Assembly (NCBI RefSeq): GCF_000429705.1
Contig: NZ_KE386941.1
Coordinates: 2,096,781-2,160,780 of the forward strand
Source: Alteribacter aurantiacus DSM 18675
Lineage (GTDB): Bacteria; Bacillota; Bacilli; Bacillales; Salisediminibacteriaceae
Reading direction: 5' to 3'
Length of the DNA: 64,000 bases
Below the pieces are notes generated by a model. That model did no database searches and was not told the DNA's origin. It saw only the letters and a program-made list of their open reading frames with translations. Both the position numbers and the translations under genes were made by a program. Of this stretch, positions 42,712 through 51,375 are shown piece after piece; within the stretch, counting starts at the first letter, position 1; each line of letters opens with the position of its first letter.

Positions 42712-43356
42712 ATGATGTTAGAAGAAATAATGAAGACCGATGTGGTTTCCGTAAACGCCTCCACGTCATTAGGGGAAGCATTTAAACTAATGGAGAAGCA
42801 CAAAATTCGTCACCTACCTGTTATCCAAGAAGATGGGTTCATAGAGGGTATTGTATCTGACAGGGACTTACGAGATGCAAGCCCTTCCATTTTTAATCCT
42901 TCAGAAAGTGTCTTTGCTGAAAAGAAAGTATCAGAAATAATGAAGACCGATGTTATTACGGCTTTGCCTACAGACTTTGTAGAAGATGCCGCAACGGTGA
43001 TGGTCGAAAACCATTTCAGCTGCTTACCCATTGAGCACGATGACCATCTTGTAGGAATTATTACAGATTCCGACCTTCTAAAAACACTAGTCCGTCTAAC
43101 TGGTGCAGACCTACCTACCTCTCGCTTGGAAGTAGAAGTTCCAAACGTAGCCGGTATGCTTACTGAGGTTGCGAATTTGATTAGCGAAAAGGGTGTTAAT
43201 ATTCAAAGCGTTCTCGTATACCCTGGGAAAAATCCAGATAAAAAAATTCTCGTCTTCCGAGTCCAAACAATGGACACAAGAAAACTTGTTCAAAGTATTG
43301 AAGACCATGATTATCTAGTCAAATGGCCGCAACTTAACTCGGGGATGACTCTATGA
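42712..43356 (+). CDS. acuB: Acetoin utilization protein AcuB (CBS-ACT)
   Basis: A 214-residue protein with two CBS motifs (about residues 1-125, starting MLEEIMKTDVVSVNAS or at the previous Met) and a C-terminal ACT domain (EVEVPNVAGMLTEVANLI near residue 140). It may sense a nucleotide or amino acid, but its role in the acu pathway is not defined. TTGGGGGAAAGCCTT gives the ribosome site before a double ATG. It overlaps acuC by 4 bp. Confidence 0.92.
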   Translation: MMLEEIMKTDVVSVNASTSLGEAFKLMEKHKIRHLPVIQEDGFIEGIVSDRDLRDASPSIFNPSESVFAEKKVSEIMKTDVITALPTDFVEDAATVMVENHFSCLPIEHDDHLVGIITDSDLLKTLVRLTGADLPTSRLEVEVPNVAGMLTEVANLISEKGVNIQSVLVYPGKNPDKKILVFRVQTMDTRKLVQSIEDHDYLVKWPQLNSGMTL

Positions 43357-44531
43357 CGGGAAAAGCAGTGTTTGTTTATTCCCAGGAGCAATTATCTTAT
43401 CGCTTTAACGAAAATCACCCTTTCAATCAAAAGCGCCTTGAAACAACGAATGACTTACTTTTTACACTCGGTGCTCTAAAAGAAGAGGATATCGTTAAAC
43501 CAAGGTTAGCCACTGAAGACGAGTTGCTACTTGTCCACACGAGAGATTATGTAGAAGCGGTAAAAAAAGCGAGTTCGAGTCAAAGTCAGGCTTCATTTGC
43601 TTCCACGTACGGTCTTGGTACGGAAGACACGCCTTCCTTTCCTTCTATGCACGAAGCAGCATCGTGGTTAGTAGGAGGTACACTGACTGCTGTTGACTGT
43701 ATCTTTAACAAGGGATACGACCATGCATTAAACCTTGGTGGAGGCCTTCATCATGGCTTTAAAGGAAAGGCTTCAGGATTTTGTATTTATAATGATAGCT
43801 CCATTGCCATAGAATACATGCGAAAAAAATATGATGCCCGTGTCCTTTATATTGACACCGATGCACATCACGGTGATGGTGTTCAATGGGCTTTTTATGA
43901 CGATCCCAATGTATGTACGCTATCATTACATGAAACTGGACGCTATTTGTTTCCTGGAACAGGAAGCGTAAGTGAACGTGGTTCCGGTGAAGGATACGGA
44001 TATTCATTTAACGTCCCTTTGGAAGCGTTTACGGAAGATGAATCTTGGCTCCAATGCTATGAAAAGGCCATTACAGAGGTTGCAGAATATTTTCGCCCAG
44101 ATGTCATTATTACTCAAAACGGAGCGGACTCTCATTTCTACGATCCTCTTACACACCTTTGTTCAACAATGAAAATCTTTCATGAAATCCCTAGGCTTGC
44201 CCATAAGATTGCCCATCAATACTGTGAAGGGCGCTGGATTGCCGTTGGTGGCGGCGGTTACGACATATGGCGAGTTGTTCCTAGAGCTTGGTCTCTCGTT
44301 TGGTTGGAAATGACCAATCAGACCGAAAGTGTGATCCACTCTCCTATACCAAAGAGCTGGATTGATCGCTGGCAAACATCATCACCTGAAAAGCTTCCAG
44401 AAACGTGGTTTGATGACTATTCCATTTACCCCGACATCCCCCGAAAAAAAGAAATAGAAAAGAAAAACGAGCGGACCGTTCAAAAAGCGCTTGAGCCTAT
44501 TTTTAAACAACATAAGAATGTACCGTTATAA
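43353..44531 (+). CDS. acuC: Deacetylase AcuC (class I HDAC-like)
   Basis: Removes acetyl groups from AcsA, reversing AcuA. The 392 residues form an arginase-deacetylase fold. Zinc and charge-relay residues appear in LNLGGGLHHGF near residue 130, IDTDAHHGDGVQWAF near 167, and NGADSHFYDPL near 252; GGGGYDIWRV near 302 carries the transition-state Tyr. The operon arrangement acuABC matches B. subtilis. A large hairpin follows the stop codon. Confidence 0.94.
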   Translation: MTGKAVFVYSQEQLSYRFNENHPFNQKRLETTNDLLFTLGALKEEDIVKPRLATEDELLLVHTRDYVEAVKKASSSQSQASFASTYGLGTEDTPSFPSMHEAASWLVGGTLTAVDCIFNKGYDHALNLGGGLHHGFKGKASGFCIYNDSSIAIEYMRKKYDARVLYIDTDAHHGDGVQWAFYDDPNVCTLSLHETGRYLFPGTGSVSERGSGEGYGYSFNVPLEAFTEDESWLQCYEKAITEVAEYFRPDVIITQNGADSHFYDPLTHLCSTMKIFHEIPRLAHKIAHQYCEGRWIAVGGGGYDIWRVVPRAWSLVWLEMTNQTESVIHSPIPKSWIDRWQTSSPEKLPETWFDDYSIYPDIPRKKEIEKKNERTVQKALEPIFKQHKNVPL

Positions 44532-44532
44532 C

Positions 44533-44637
44533 AAAAGAAGCTGGGACAAAAAGCGTGTGTTTAGCTGCTAACCCAAACAATTTATACGATTTATTCGGGT
44601 TCACTTAACTAAAATGCTTCTGTCCTCGCTTCTTTTT
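44533..44637. repeat. Large palindrome / terminator between acuC and mtnN
   Basis: Outer arms AAAAGAAGCTGGGACA and TGTCCTCGCTTCTTTTT pair, with inner ACCC / GGGT and TTTAG / CTAAA blocks around a central loop. A- and T-tracts flank the arms, so it can end both convergent genes. The arms share GA(A/G)GCTGGGACA with the palindrome at 21769-21966. Confidence 0.75.
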
Positions 44638-44643
44638 CAACGT

Positions 44644-45342
44644 CTATTTCATGCGACTAAGCATGCTCTCAACTATTTTTGAAGATCGCACTGCTGACTG
44701 CTCGACAAACGTTTCAAAACTTCCAGCTGCTTCGCCGTTTGCTTTATCAGAAATAGATCTGAGTATTACAAACGGTGTTTGGTTAACCATGGCCCCATGA
44801 GCCACCGATGCCCCTTCCATCTCTACGCATGTCCCATCAAAGCGTTCGCGAAGCTCCACTACTTTCTCTGGATCGGCAATAAACTGATCTCCACTTAGGA
44901 CCACTCCTTTTTTAACATATCCCTCATTCAAGGAAATGGCTGCATCATAAGCGAGAGACACAAGACCTTCGTCAGCAGAAAAAACGGAAGAGTACTCAAA
45001 CATAGGCACTTCTCCACGTTCAAACCCCAGTGCACTTGCATCCAGGTCATGCTCAATACACGAAGTAGATACAACTAAGTCGCCAACTTCCAACTCAGGA
45101 TCCAATGCGCCAGCTACGCCAGTAAAAATAATGGCTTCTACATGATAGATGTCAATTAAAAGCTGTGTGGTGATCGCTGCATTTACTTTTCCAACCCCAC
45201 AACGGGTAATGACAACCTGATGTCCGTGCCAGCTTCCTTTATAAAGCGTTAAGTGGGCTTTCTTTTCTTCCGTAAAGGACGTGCCTTCTTTTAAAAAGTA
45301 ATCAATCTCTTCTTTCATCGCTCCAATAATTCCAATTCTCAT
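44644..45342 (-). CDS. mtnN: 5'-methylthioadenosine / S-adenosylhomocysteine nucleosidase
   Basis: Cleaves adenine from MTA and SAH, feeding methionine salvage and the activated methyl cycle. The 232 residues fit. Motifs are MRIGIIGAMKEEI at the start, GVGKVNAAITTQLLID near residue 48, FTGVAGAL near 73, CVEMEGASVAHGA near 170 and ISDKANGEA near 197 with the catalytic Asp. AAAGGCGGCGTTTTAT precedes the ATG. It is downstream of motPS on the same strand but separated by a terminator. Confidence 0.95.
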   Translation of the reverse strand: MRIGIIGAMKEEIDYFLKEGTSFTEEKKAHLTLYKGSWHGHQVVITRCGVGKVNAAITTQLLIDIYHVEAIIFTGVAGALDPELEVGDLVVSTSCIEHDLDASALGFERGEVPMFEYSSVFSADEGLVSLAYDAAISLNEGYVKKGVVLSGDQFIADPEKVVELRERFDGTCVEMEGASVAHGAMVNQTPFVILRSISDKANGEAAGSFETFVEQSAVRSSKIVESMLSRMK

Positions 45343-45439
45343 ATAAAACGCCGCCTTTCATCTGTTCCATTTCTCATCATATTGTATAGACAAATCCTAA
45401 AACTGTCTATTCTTGTTCCCGATTTTCTATAAGAAGACG

Positions 45440-45478
45440 AAAAAAAGTCCGGAGAAAACGTATTTCCCCGGAAATTGT
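45440..45478 (-). terminator. Terminator after motS
   Basis: On the minus strand TTTCCGGGGAAA and TTTTCTCCGGA pair with a four-base loop, followed by seven T. Confidence 0.85.
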
Positions 45479-45484
45479 CGAGTG

Positions 45485-46249
45485 TTAGAACGACTCTTCC
45501 GGATGATACTCCGGATCTGAAATCACAATCACAACACGACGATTTTGTCTTAAGTTCTCTTCTGTTGTATTCGGAACAACAGGTCTTGTATCTCCATACC
45601 CAACAGCCATAAAACGACCTGCATCCAAGTCTGAATCGTTTGTAAGGTGACGGATCACACTTGAAGCTCTTGCTCCTGACAGTTCCCAATTAGAAGGGAA
45701 TGTGGATGTATTAATTGGGCGGCTATCCGTGTGTCCTTCCACCTTTACAATGTTAGGAATCTCTCCTAACAACGTACCCACTTTATCTAAGAATGGCTTA
45801 GCTCCACTTAGCACTTCTGCCTGAGCTGAGCGAAATAACGTCTGTTCCTGTAGTACAAGAACAACGCCTCGTTCATCACGTGAAGCACTTATCTCTTCTT
45901 GAAGTTCGTGGGTTTCCAAATACTCATTTACTTCTTGAAGGAGCTTGTCCAACTCTTCTTTGTCTTCTTCAACATCCAAATCAAGCATCAATTCCTCGAT
46001 TTCAGTCAAATCATTAGGATTTACTTCAGTATCTTCTGAGGGATGCTCTGCAGGTATAAGGGAAGGGAAATTATCAAATATGGCACGGTCTTGAAACGAT
46101 TCGGCCAAAGCCTGAAACTTTTGAGAATCAACGACGCTCATAGAAAAGAGAAGGATAAAAAACACTAGAATAAGTGTCATAAGGTCTGAAAAAGTGACCA
46201 TCCATTTTGGTGCACCTTTTTCTGACCTTTGAACTCTACGCCTGATCAT
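45485..46249 (-). CDS. motS: Sodium-driven flagellar stator protein MotS
   Basis: MotB-type stator subunit of 254 residues. One membrane segment carries the ion-binding Asp (TFSDLMTLILVFFILLFSMS, about residues 18-40), then a linker and an OmpA-type peptidoglycan-binding domain (VEGHTDSRPINTSTFPSNWE near residue 170). MotS pairs with MotP and uses Na+. It overlaps motP by 14 bp. The motP-motS pair downstream of ccpA is as in B. subtilis (ytxD-ytxE). No other flagellar gene is in the window. Confidence 0.93.
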   Translation of the reverse strand: MIRRRVQRSEKGAPKWMVTFSDLMTLILVFFILLFSMSVVDSQKFQALAESFQDRAIFDNFPSLIPAEHPSEDTEVNPNDLTEIEELMLDLDVEEDKEELDKLLQEVNEYLETHELQEEISASRDERGVVLVLQEQTLFRSAQAEVLSGAKPFLDKVGTLLGEIPNIVKVEGHTDSRPINTSTFPSNWELSGARASSVIRHLTNDSDLDAGRFMAVGYGDTRPVVPNTTEENLRQNRRVVIVISDPEYHPEESF

Positions 46250-47051
46250 AGGCGGCCTCTCCTTCTTTAACCTCTTCCTCTTTTACTTTAGCTTTCTTCG
46301 GTAAAAAAGCACTCAGTTTTTCTTCCAGTACTTTCGGATTTTGTCCTGACTGAACACCGAGGATCCCTTCAATAATGATTTGTTTAATGAATACTTCTTC
46401 CTCGGTTTTATTCGCAAGCTTGTTTGCCATTGGCAAAAACACTAAGTTTGCCAGTAGTGTCCCATATAACGTGGTCAGAAGTGCAATCGCCATATTAGGT
46501 CCAAGCGTTGCGGGATCATTTAAATTCTGTAACATCAATACTAAACCTACGAGAGTTCCAATCATTCCCCAAGCCGGGGCGTACTCTCCAGCTTTTTCAA
46601 TTATGTATCGACCTTTGCGGTGACGCTCTTCCATGGCGACTACTTCAGCCATTAAGATATCCTTTATGGTCTCTTGCTCAATTCCGTCAACCGCTAATAA
46701 AACACCCTTTTCAATAAACGGATCGTCCACTTCCTCCAAGCCCATTTCAAGAGAAAGAAGACCCTCTCTTCTCGCTTTCGTGGACAAATCTTTAAAGGTT
46801 GAGATCAAATTACTCAAATCATAATCTCTAGCATGAAAAGCTTCTTTAAAGACCTTTGGTAAGAGAGCAAGATCCTGCTTAGTAAAGTTAATCATAATGG
46901 CAGCTGATAAACCGCCCAATACAATGACAATAGATGTCCATTGAACGAAAAAGTGAAAGTTCCCCGCTCCAGCGTTAAAAAAGATTGCAAATAAGATCAT
47001 GGTAAGACCAACAAATATACCAATCGGCGTAAAGTAATCGAGCTTCTTCAT
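46236..47051 (-). CDS. motP: Sodium-driven flagellar stator protein MotP
   Basis: MotA-type stator subunit of 271 residues with four membrane segments (two near residues 8-50, two near 155-210) and a cytoplasmic loop holding the torque region. The conserved PAWGMIGTLVGLVLML begins helix 3 near residue 160. Context with motS and ccpA supports MotP rather than the proton-driven MotA. An acidic tail (KEEEVKEGEAAYDQA) ends the protein. GGGGGAGAAAG precedes the ATG. Confidence 0.93.
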   Translation of the reverse strand: MKKLDYFTPIGIFVGLTMILFAIFFNAGAGNFHFFVQWTSIVIVLGGLSAAIMINFTKQDLALLPKVFKEAFHARDYDLSNLISTFKDLSTKARREGLLSLEMGLEEVDDPFIEKGVLLAVDGIEQETIKDILMAEVVAMEERHRKGRYIIEKAGEYAPAWGMIGTLVGLVLMLQNLNDPATLGPNMAIALLTTLYGTLLANLVFLPMANKLANKTEEEVFIKQIIIEGILGVQSGQNPKVLEEKLSAFLPKKAKVKEEEVKEGEAAYDQA

Positions 47052-47097
47052 CTTTCTCCCCCATATTCTCTATCATCCGATTGGTACTTTGTCTATA

Positions 47098-48105
47098 TTA
47101 ATCGGATGACTTCGTCGAATCACGGTACTCTATGCGGTGTGGCAACAATACAACATCGTCATTTACTTCTTCTTTATTCATATACTTCGTCAACAATCTC
47201 ATGGATACTGCACCGATATCATACATAGGCTGAACAACAGATGTTAACGTTGGACGAACCATTGATGCAAGTCGAGTATTGTCAAATCCGATTACTTCAA
47301 AGTCTTCCGGCACATTAAATCCTTTATCTTGAGCACCATGGATCACACCTAATGCCATTTCATCTGTAGAGGCGAAGATTGCCGTTGGCTTGTCATCCAA
47401 AGAAGTAAGTGTGCTCATCGCTTCTAAACCGGAATCGTAAGTATAATCACCAATTACCACATAATCATCATTTAGTTCCAATCCAGCATCGGTTAATGCG
47501 CGCTTATATCCGGCAAATTTTTGGTATCCATTAATTGGGTCTTCCAGGGTACCGGATAGCATCGCAATTTTCTCGTGACCTTTATCAATAAAGTCTTTGA
47601 CAGCATCGTAAACACCTTGCTCATAATCAATGTTTACACTAGGAAATTCCCTCTCTTTATCCACTGTTGCAGAAAGAACAACCGGTACAGGTGACTGCTT
47701 GAATTGCTGTGCATGTTCTTCCGTAATTTCGCCACCCATAAAGATCAGCCCGTCCACTTGTTTTTCAAGAAGAGTGTTAATTAAGTGAATTTCTTTCTCT
47801 TTATTTTGGTCAGAGTTACACAGAATGATGTTGTACTTGTACATGGTGGCAATGTCTTCAATCCCTCGTGCCAATTCGGCGAAGAAGATACTTGAGATAT
47901 CAGGAATAATAACCCCGACCGTTGTTGTTTTCTTACTGGCAAGCCCTCTTGCCACCGCATTGGGACGATAGCCTAACCTCTCGATCGCTTCAAGCACACG
48001 CTTTCTTGTTGTAGGTTTCACATTCGGATTTCCATTGACTACACGGGATACTGTTGCCATCGAGACTCCCGCTTCTCTTGCTACATCATAAATTGTAATA
48101 TTCAT
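47098..48105 (-). CDS. ccpA: Catabolite control protein A
   Basis: LacI-family master regulator of carbon catabolite repression. The 335 residues contain an N-terminal HTH (ITIYDVAREAGVSMATVSRV) and hinge (RPNAVARGLASKKTT), then the ligand-like core that binds HPr-Ser46-P. AAGGAGGACTATAA precedes the ATG. It lies upstream of motP in the same direction, with a gap of about 45 bp, so cotranscription is likely. It probably controls ackA and acuABC here, though good operator sites were not confirmed. Confidence 0.96.
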   Translation of the reverse strand: MNITIYDVAREAGVSMATVSRVVNGNPNVKPTTRKRVLEAIERLGYRPNAVARGLASKKTTTVGVIIPDISSIFFAELARGIEDIATMYKYNIILCNSDQNKEKEIHLINTLLEKQVDGLIFMGGEITEEHAQQFKQSPVPVVLSATVDKEREFPSVNIDYEQGVYDAVKDFIDKGHEKIAMLSGTLEDPINGYQKFAGYKRALTDAGLELNDDYVVIGDYTYDSGLEAMSTLTSLDDKPTAIFASTDEMALGVIHGAQDKGFNVPEDFEVIGFDNTRLASMVRPTLTSVVQPMYDIGAVSMRLLTKYMNKEEVNDDVVLLPHRIEYRDSTKSSD

Positions 48106-48296
48106 TTATAGTCCTCCTTACATCAATTACCATTATATGGTTTTCATGTTTTCATAACGTAATGCTATGATACGACACTTTAAGGAGGGGCGCAAATTCT
48201 TTATTTATATCGACAATTTGGGCCCCTACGTTCACCTTAATCCTAATATTTCTTATGTTTTTTTAAATATTTACCCTGTAAATATGAAAATAATGT

Positions 48297-48857
48297 CTAA
48301 TTGTATTGGATTGTTTTTTGTACAATCTTTGGATTTGACCCGTCACGTTCTTTCATAATTGTGTATTGGAGTCGCTCCGTTCTTCCATTCTCTACAATGT
48401 CCATTTCCACAACAGATTGTATGGTACTGTGTTGAATCACTTCTATGCTCATAGGGTCCGCATCTAAAATCGAAGGCCATCGTACATCGGTCACAGCTGC
48501 CAAGTAATTCCCGTCTCTGCTTAAGCTAAGGTCCGTTATTTTTCTAGCTACAGTGTCAGAAAGCTCATTGGATAGGACATGTTGCAGGTATTCGTAAAGC
48601 TGATTCTTTGTTTTAAAAGATTCAAATACAACCACGCCATCTTCGGTTCGCTTTGTTTCTCTTAGGGGCTTACGAATATACGACTCCGCCTCGGACAAGA
48701 AAGTAACGAGTGTCTCCTTTTCCTTTGCAGTCACTGCTTGGTTGGTAAATTGCGTGTACTCCATTGCACTATCCATTTCACCATCTTCACCTGGATTCCC
48801 ACAACCTCCAGCCATTAAAAGGAACACGATACAGATAGCCCACATCACTCTTTTCAT
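48297..48857 (-). CDS. Predicted lipoprotein, unknown function
   Basis: A 186-residue protein with a lipoprotein signal: KRVMWAICIVFLLMAGGC, where the Cys after AGG would be lipidated. The mature part starts with a flexible acidic stretch and has no recognised domain. AAGGTGTGAGACG precedes the ATG. It lies between ccpA and the second IS4-like remnant, a place where B. subtilis has aroA directly next to ccpA, so it may be a later arrival. No terminator was found between it and ccpA. Confidence 0.75.
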   Translation of the reverse strand: MKRVMWAICIVFLLMAGGCGNPGEDGEMDSAMEYTQFTNQAVTAKEKETLVTFLSEAESYIRKPLRETKRTEDGVVVFESFKTKNQLYEYLQHVLSNELSDTVARKITDLSLSRDGNYLAAVTDVRWPSILDADPMSIEVIQHSTIQSVVEMDIVENGRTERLQYTIMKERDGSNPKIVQKTIQYN

Positions 48858-48951
48858 CGTCTCACACCTTTTTTTTCTTAGGGTGACACTTTCACACTCT
48901 ACATATACATGAACCTTCTAAAGGAGATCTTTGGTGATGCGGGCCTGTCCC
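48858..48951. other. Lipoprotein upstream region
   Basis: Short AT-rich stretch between the lipoprotein gene and the IS4-like remnant. It should carry the lipoprotein promoter; none is clear. The last bases GGGCCTGTCC may be a decayed target duplication. Confidence 0.4.
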
Positions 48952-49055
48952 CATAGCCTGCAACTTAAACATAACTAATGTGACCCCCAGGGTTCACGCA
49001 TAATAAAGAAGCTTTCTCTCAAAAGGTTTTTTAACCATGGATAAATTCCCGTTAC

Positions 49056-49230
49056 AGGTGGACGCTTTCCGCGGGCATCGCCTTAGCCTCCTCGGGAAAG
49101 GCGTTCTGCGGGGTCTTCGGCTGAAGAGCTTCCTGCTTCTTCCTCTACAAGCATATGCTCCGAAGCATCTGCGTCGAAGCAACTCGTAGCATACACAAGA
49201 TGTAAACGCTCGTCGCTGGGAGTCACCACC
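49056..49230. repeat. GC-rich palindromic repeat family A, copy 2
   Basis: Same ends (GGTGGACGC and GTCACCACC) and first half as 7522-7614, but with about 80 extra bases in the second half. The extra part contains AGCATATGCTCCGAAGCAT and further short inverted words. Confidence 0.75.
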
Positions 49231-49451
49231 TTTCACTCCATTCCCTACTTTAATAGAAGATGAGCTCTATAAAACAAACAGCATATTCAACCTGTAAGAG
49301 TATTGGATTTTCATCTTCCTTCATCGTGTAGTTTTAACACTGTGTTTTAATAACTTTCTACACAAGCGTCTTTGTTTTACTTGATACCTGCTCAAATGAT
49401 CCCGTAAACTATTATTCGTCATAAACGAAACGAACTTGGGCATGTGATGAT

Positions 49452-49568
49452 GTGTAGCCGGAATGTTCACAGACTCCTGCGGCAGTGGGAGCCAGGAGAG
49501 ACCCCGCAAGCGAAGCGAGGAGGCTCTCCGGCACCGCCGCGGAAAGCGAAGAACATTCCGGCTACACC
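49452..49568. repeat. GC-rich palindromic repeat family B, copy 2
   Basis: Ends GTGTAGCCGGAATGTTC and GAACATTCCGGCTACAC are perfect 17-bp inverted repeats. The inner sequence is nearly identical to 8068-8189 except for a short change around GCAAGCGAAGCGAGG. Confidence 0.85.
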
Positions 49569-49696
49569 TTTCATATACTGGTTTCCTTCAATAATTCCTT
49601 AAGTTGACGGCTAGTGGGTCTGACCCCGCACAATTTTATGTACATTCAAATGGAAGAGAGGTATTGTGAAGAAATTCACTATTTATGGTGTGACAC

Positions 49697-49740
49697 AGCA
49701 AAAGCCGCCTCGGTATCTGTAATACTGAGAGCGGCTTGCA
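49697..49740 (-). terminator. Terminator after aroA
   Basis: AAAGCCGC / GCGGCTTG with an inner GGTAT / ATACT helix; A/T flanks fit termination on the minus strand. Confidence 0.8.
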
Positions 49741-49751
49741 TTCAGTCAAGA

Positions 49752-50849
49752 CTAGCCTTTTACGGCTTTATGTTGCGGTTTATATAGACCTGACTCTTCA
49801 AGCTTAGCCATGAAATCGTTGAATTCATCAATGTCCATTTGCTGAGCTGAATCAGATAGTGCTACAGCTGGATCTGGGTGTACTTCAGCCATAACTCCGT
49901 CAGCCCCGATTGCCAATGCAGCCTTCGCTGTTGGGAGAAGCAAATCTCTTCGGCCTGTTGAGTGAGTAACGTCAACGAATACTGGTAAATGTGTTTCTTG
50001 CTTTAGAATCGGTACTGCTGAAATGTCCAATGTGTTACGAGTAGCTTTCTCATACGTTCGAATACCTCTTTCGCAGAGCATGACGTTTTTATTTCCTTTA
50101 GACAAGATGTATTCAGCAGCATTCATGAATTCTTCAATTGTTGCTGAAAGACCACGTTTTAGTAGTACCGGCGTATCCACGCTTCCAGCAGCTTTTAATA
50201 GCTCAAAGTTCTGCATGTTACGTGCACCAATTTGAATCACATCTACGTAGTTCACAGCCATTGGAATATCTCCTGGGTTAACAATTTCACTAATAACAGC
50301 AAGTCCGTGCTTGTCTGCTACATCTCGCAAAATCTTAAGTCCCTCTTCGCCAAGTCCTTGGAAGTCGTATGGTGACGTTCTTGGTTTAAACGCCCCACCT
50401 CGAAGGAATTTCACTCCTTGTTTCTTAAGGGCTGCTGCAACAGCGTCCACTTGCTCGTAACTCTCTACGGAACATGGACCTGCAATCAATCTTTGCTGTC
50501 CGTCCCCTACTCGTTCACCATTAATGACGACCACTGTATCATCAGCTTGTTTCTTTCTAGAAACCAATAACGCTTTTCTGTGATCATCTTCTTGAAGCTC
50601 CAAGCTTGCTTTAAAAATTTGCTTAAAGATATGTTGAAGGGTCGATGTTTCAAACGGCCCTTTATTATTTTCTGAAATCATATCTAGCATTTTACGTTCT
50701 CGAACAGGGTCAAAGCGATTTAGACCCTGGGCACTTTTTACTCGCCCAATTTCTTTCGCTAACTTTGCTCTCTCATTTATCAACTCCACCAATTGCAAGT
50801 TGACCTCGTCTAATTCTTTTCTCAACTCTTCTAACTGTTCGTTACCCAT
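49752..50849 (-). CDS. aroA: Bifunctional chorismate mutase / DAHP synthase
   Basis: First step of the shikimate pathway, 365 residues. The N-terminal part (about 1-85, QLEELRKELDEVNLQLVELI) is an AroQ-type chorismate mutase that also gives feedback control by chorismate or prephenate. The rest is a KDPS-like DAHP synthase (LIAGPCSVESYEQ near 125, FKPRTSPYDFQGLG near 155, CERGIRTYEK near 265, VDVTHSTGRRDL near 295). In B. subtilis this fusion is AroA, next to ccpA. GGAGAGGAGTTATCAGCT precedes the ATG. An IS remnant and a lipoprotein gene now separate it from ccpA. Confidence 0.95.
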   Translation of the reverse strand: MGNEQLEELRKELDEVNLQLVELINERAKLAKEIGRVKSAQGLNRFDPVRERKMLDMISENNKGPFETSTLQHIFKQIFKASLELQEDDHRKALLVSRKKQADDTVVVINGERVGDGQQRLIAGPCSVESYEQVDAVAAALKKQGVKFLRGGAFKPRTSPYDFQGLGEEGLKILRDVADKHGLAVISEIVNPGDIPMAVNYVDVIQIGARNMQNFELLKAAGSVDTPVLLKRGLSATIEEFMNAAEYILSKGNKNVMLCERGIRTYEKATRNTLDISAVPILKQETHLPVFVDVTHSTGRRDLLLPTAKAALAIGADGVMAEVHPDPAVALSDSAQQMDIDEFNDFMAKLEESGLYKPQHKAVKG

Positions 50850-51332
50850 AGCTGATAACTCCTCTCCTTTTGCATCGTGTTGACCTTATTCTTTTCGATT
50901 AGGGACTATTATAAACGATACGATTCTTTCTGTCACCCCATTTTTCTTTATAACTTAAACGCTTTTAAGCGCTAAAGTGTTTTAGCCTTGCCATAGAGCG
51001 ATTTTTGACAGAAAATTTTTTCTTCTTTTTTTTATTTTGTTACTATATGCGTGTCTACGTCATGTGTGACAACTACCTATTTTTGAATTATCCCATTGCT
51101 TAAAATAGACATGTGCTTTTTAACAATGTGAAATATACCCCCAAGTTAGTGTGTAAGGCTCCGCTCCCTTTCCGCAGCTGTGCCAGCGTGCGTCTTCGGT
51201 GAATGCTGAAGGCACTGTTGGGTTTCGTGAACTTCACATAAACCACCTCGCCCAGAACACCGTCCCGGGAATCAAAAAGATCCAACTCCGAAAGGTATAA
51301 GCATGGAAGAATGGCTAAATCTCATCACAAAC
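50850..51332. other. Intergenic stretch with a GC-rich decayed segment
   Basis: No supported gene. The aroA promoter should lie in 50860-51060, but none is clear. From about 51150 to 51270 the composition turns GC-richer, with words such as CCTTTCCGCAGCTG and GTGCGTCTTCGGTGAATG that recall repeats A and B without forming clear inverted ends. A minus-strand frame across it lacks a ribosome site. Confidence 0.45.
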
Positions 51333-51374
51333 CAAAAAGACCACCAAAAGGAATCCTTTCGATGGTCTTTGGTA
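51333..51374 (-). terminator. Terminator after ytxJ
   Basis: On the minus strand AAAGACCATCGAAAGG / CCTTTTGGTGGTCTTTTT with a four-base loop. Confidence 0.85.
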
Positions 51375-51375
51375 T

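Larger units (their letters stand above)
48952..49615 (-). mobile_element. IS4-family remnant, non-autonomous (copy 2)
   Basis: Left end CATAGCCTGCAACTTAA (48952) and right end CTTAAGTTGACGGCTAG (49598) are imperfect versions of the ends of the copy at 7391-8236. Inside, repeat A, a shortened transposase tail and repeat B occur in the same order and orientation. Flanks GGGCCTGTCCC and GGGTCTGACCC may be a diverged target duplication. It is older or more decayed than copy 1 and carries an internal deletion. Confidence 0.75.

Noticed and set aside
49196..49209. TGTAAACGCTCGTC as a CcpA site
   Set aside because: The right half fails the consensus, and it lies inside a mobile repeat.
49321..49509. 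A short minus-strand frame with QRRLCRKLLKH-like sequence
   Set aside because: It spans repeat B and the shortened transposase tail in the second IS remnant; there is no start signal.
51100..51285. A 61-residue minus-strand frame upstream of aroA
   Set aside because: No ribosome site, and composition reflects a decayed GC-rich segment.
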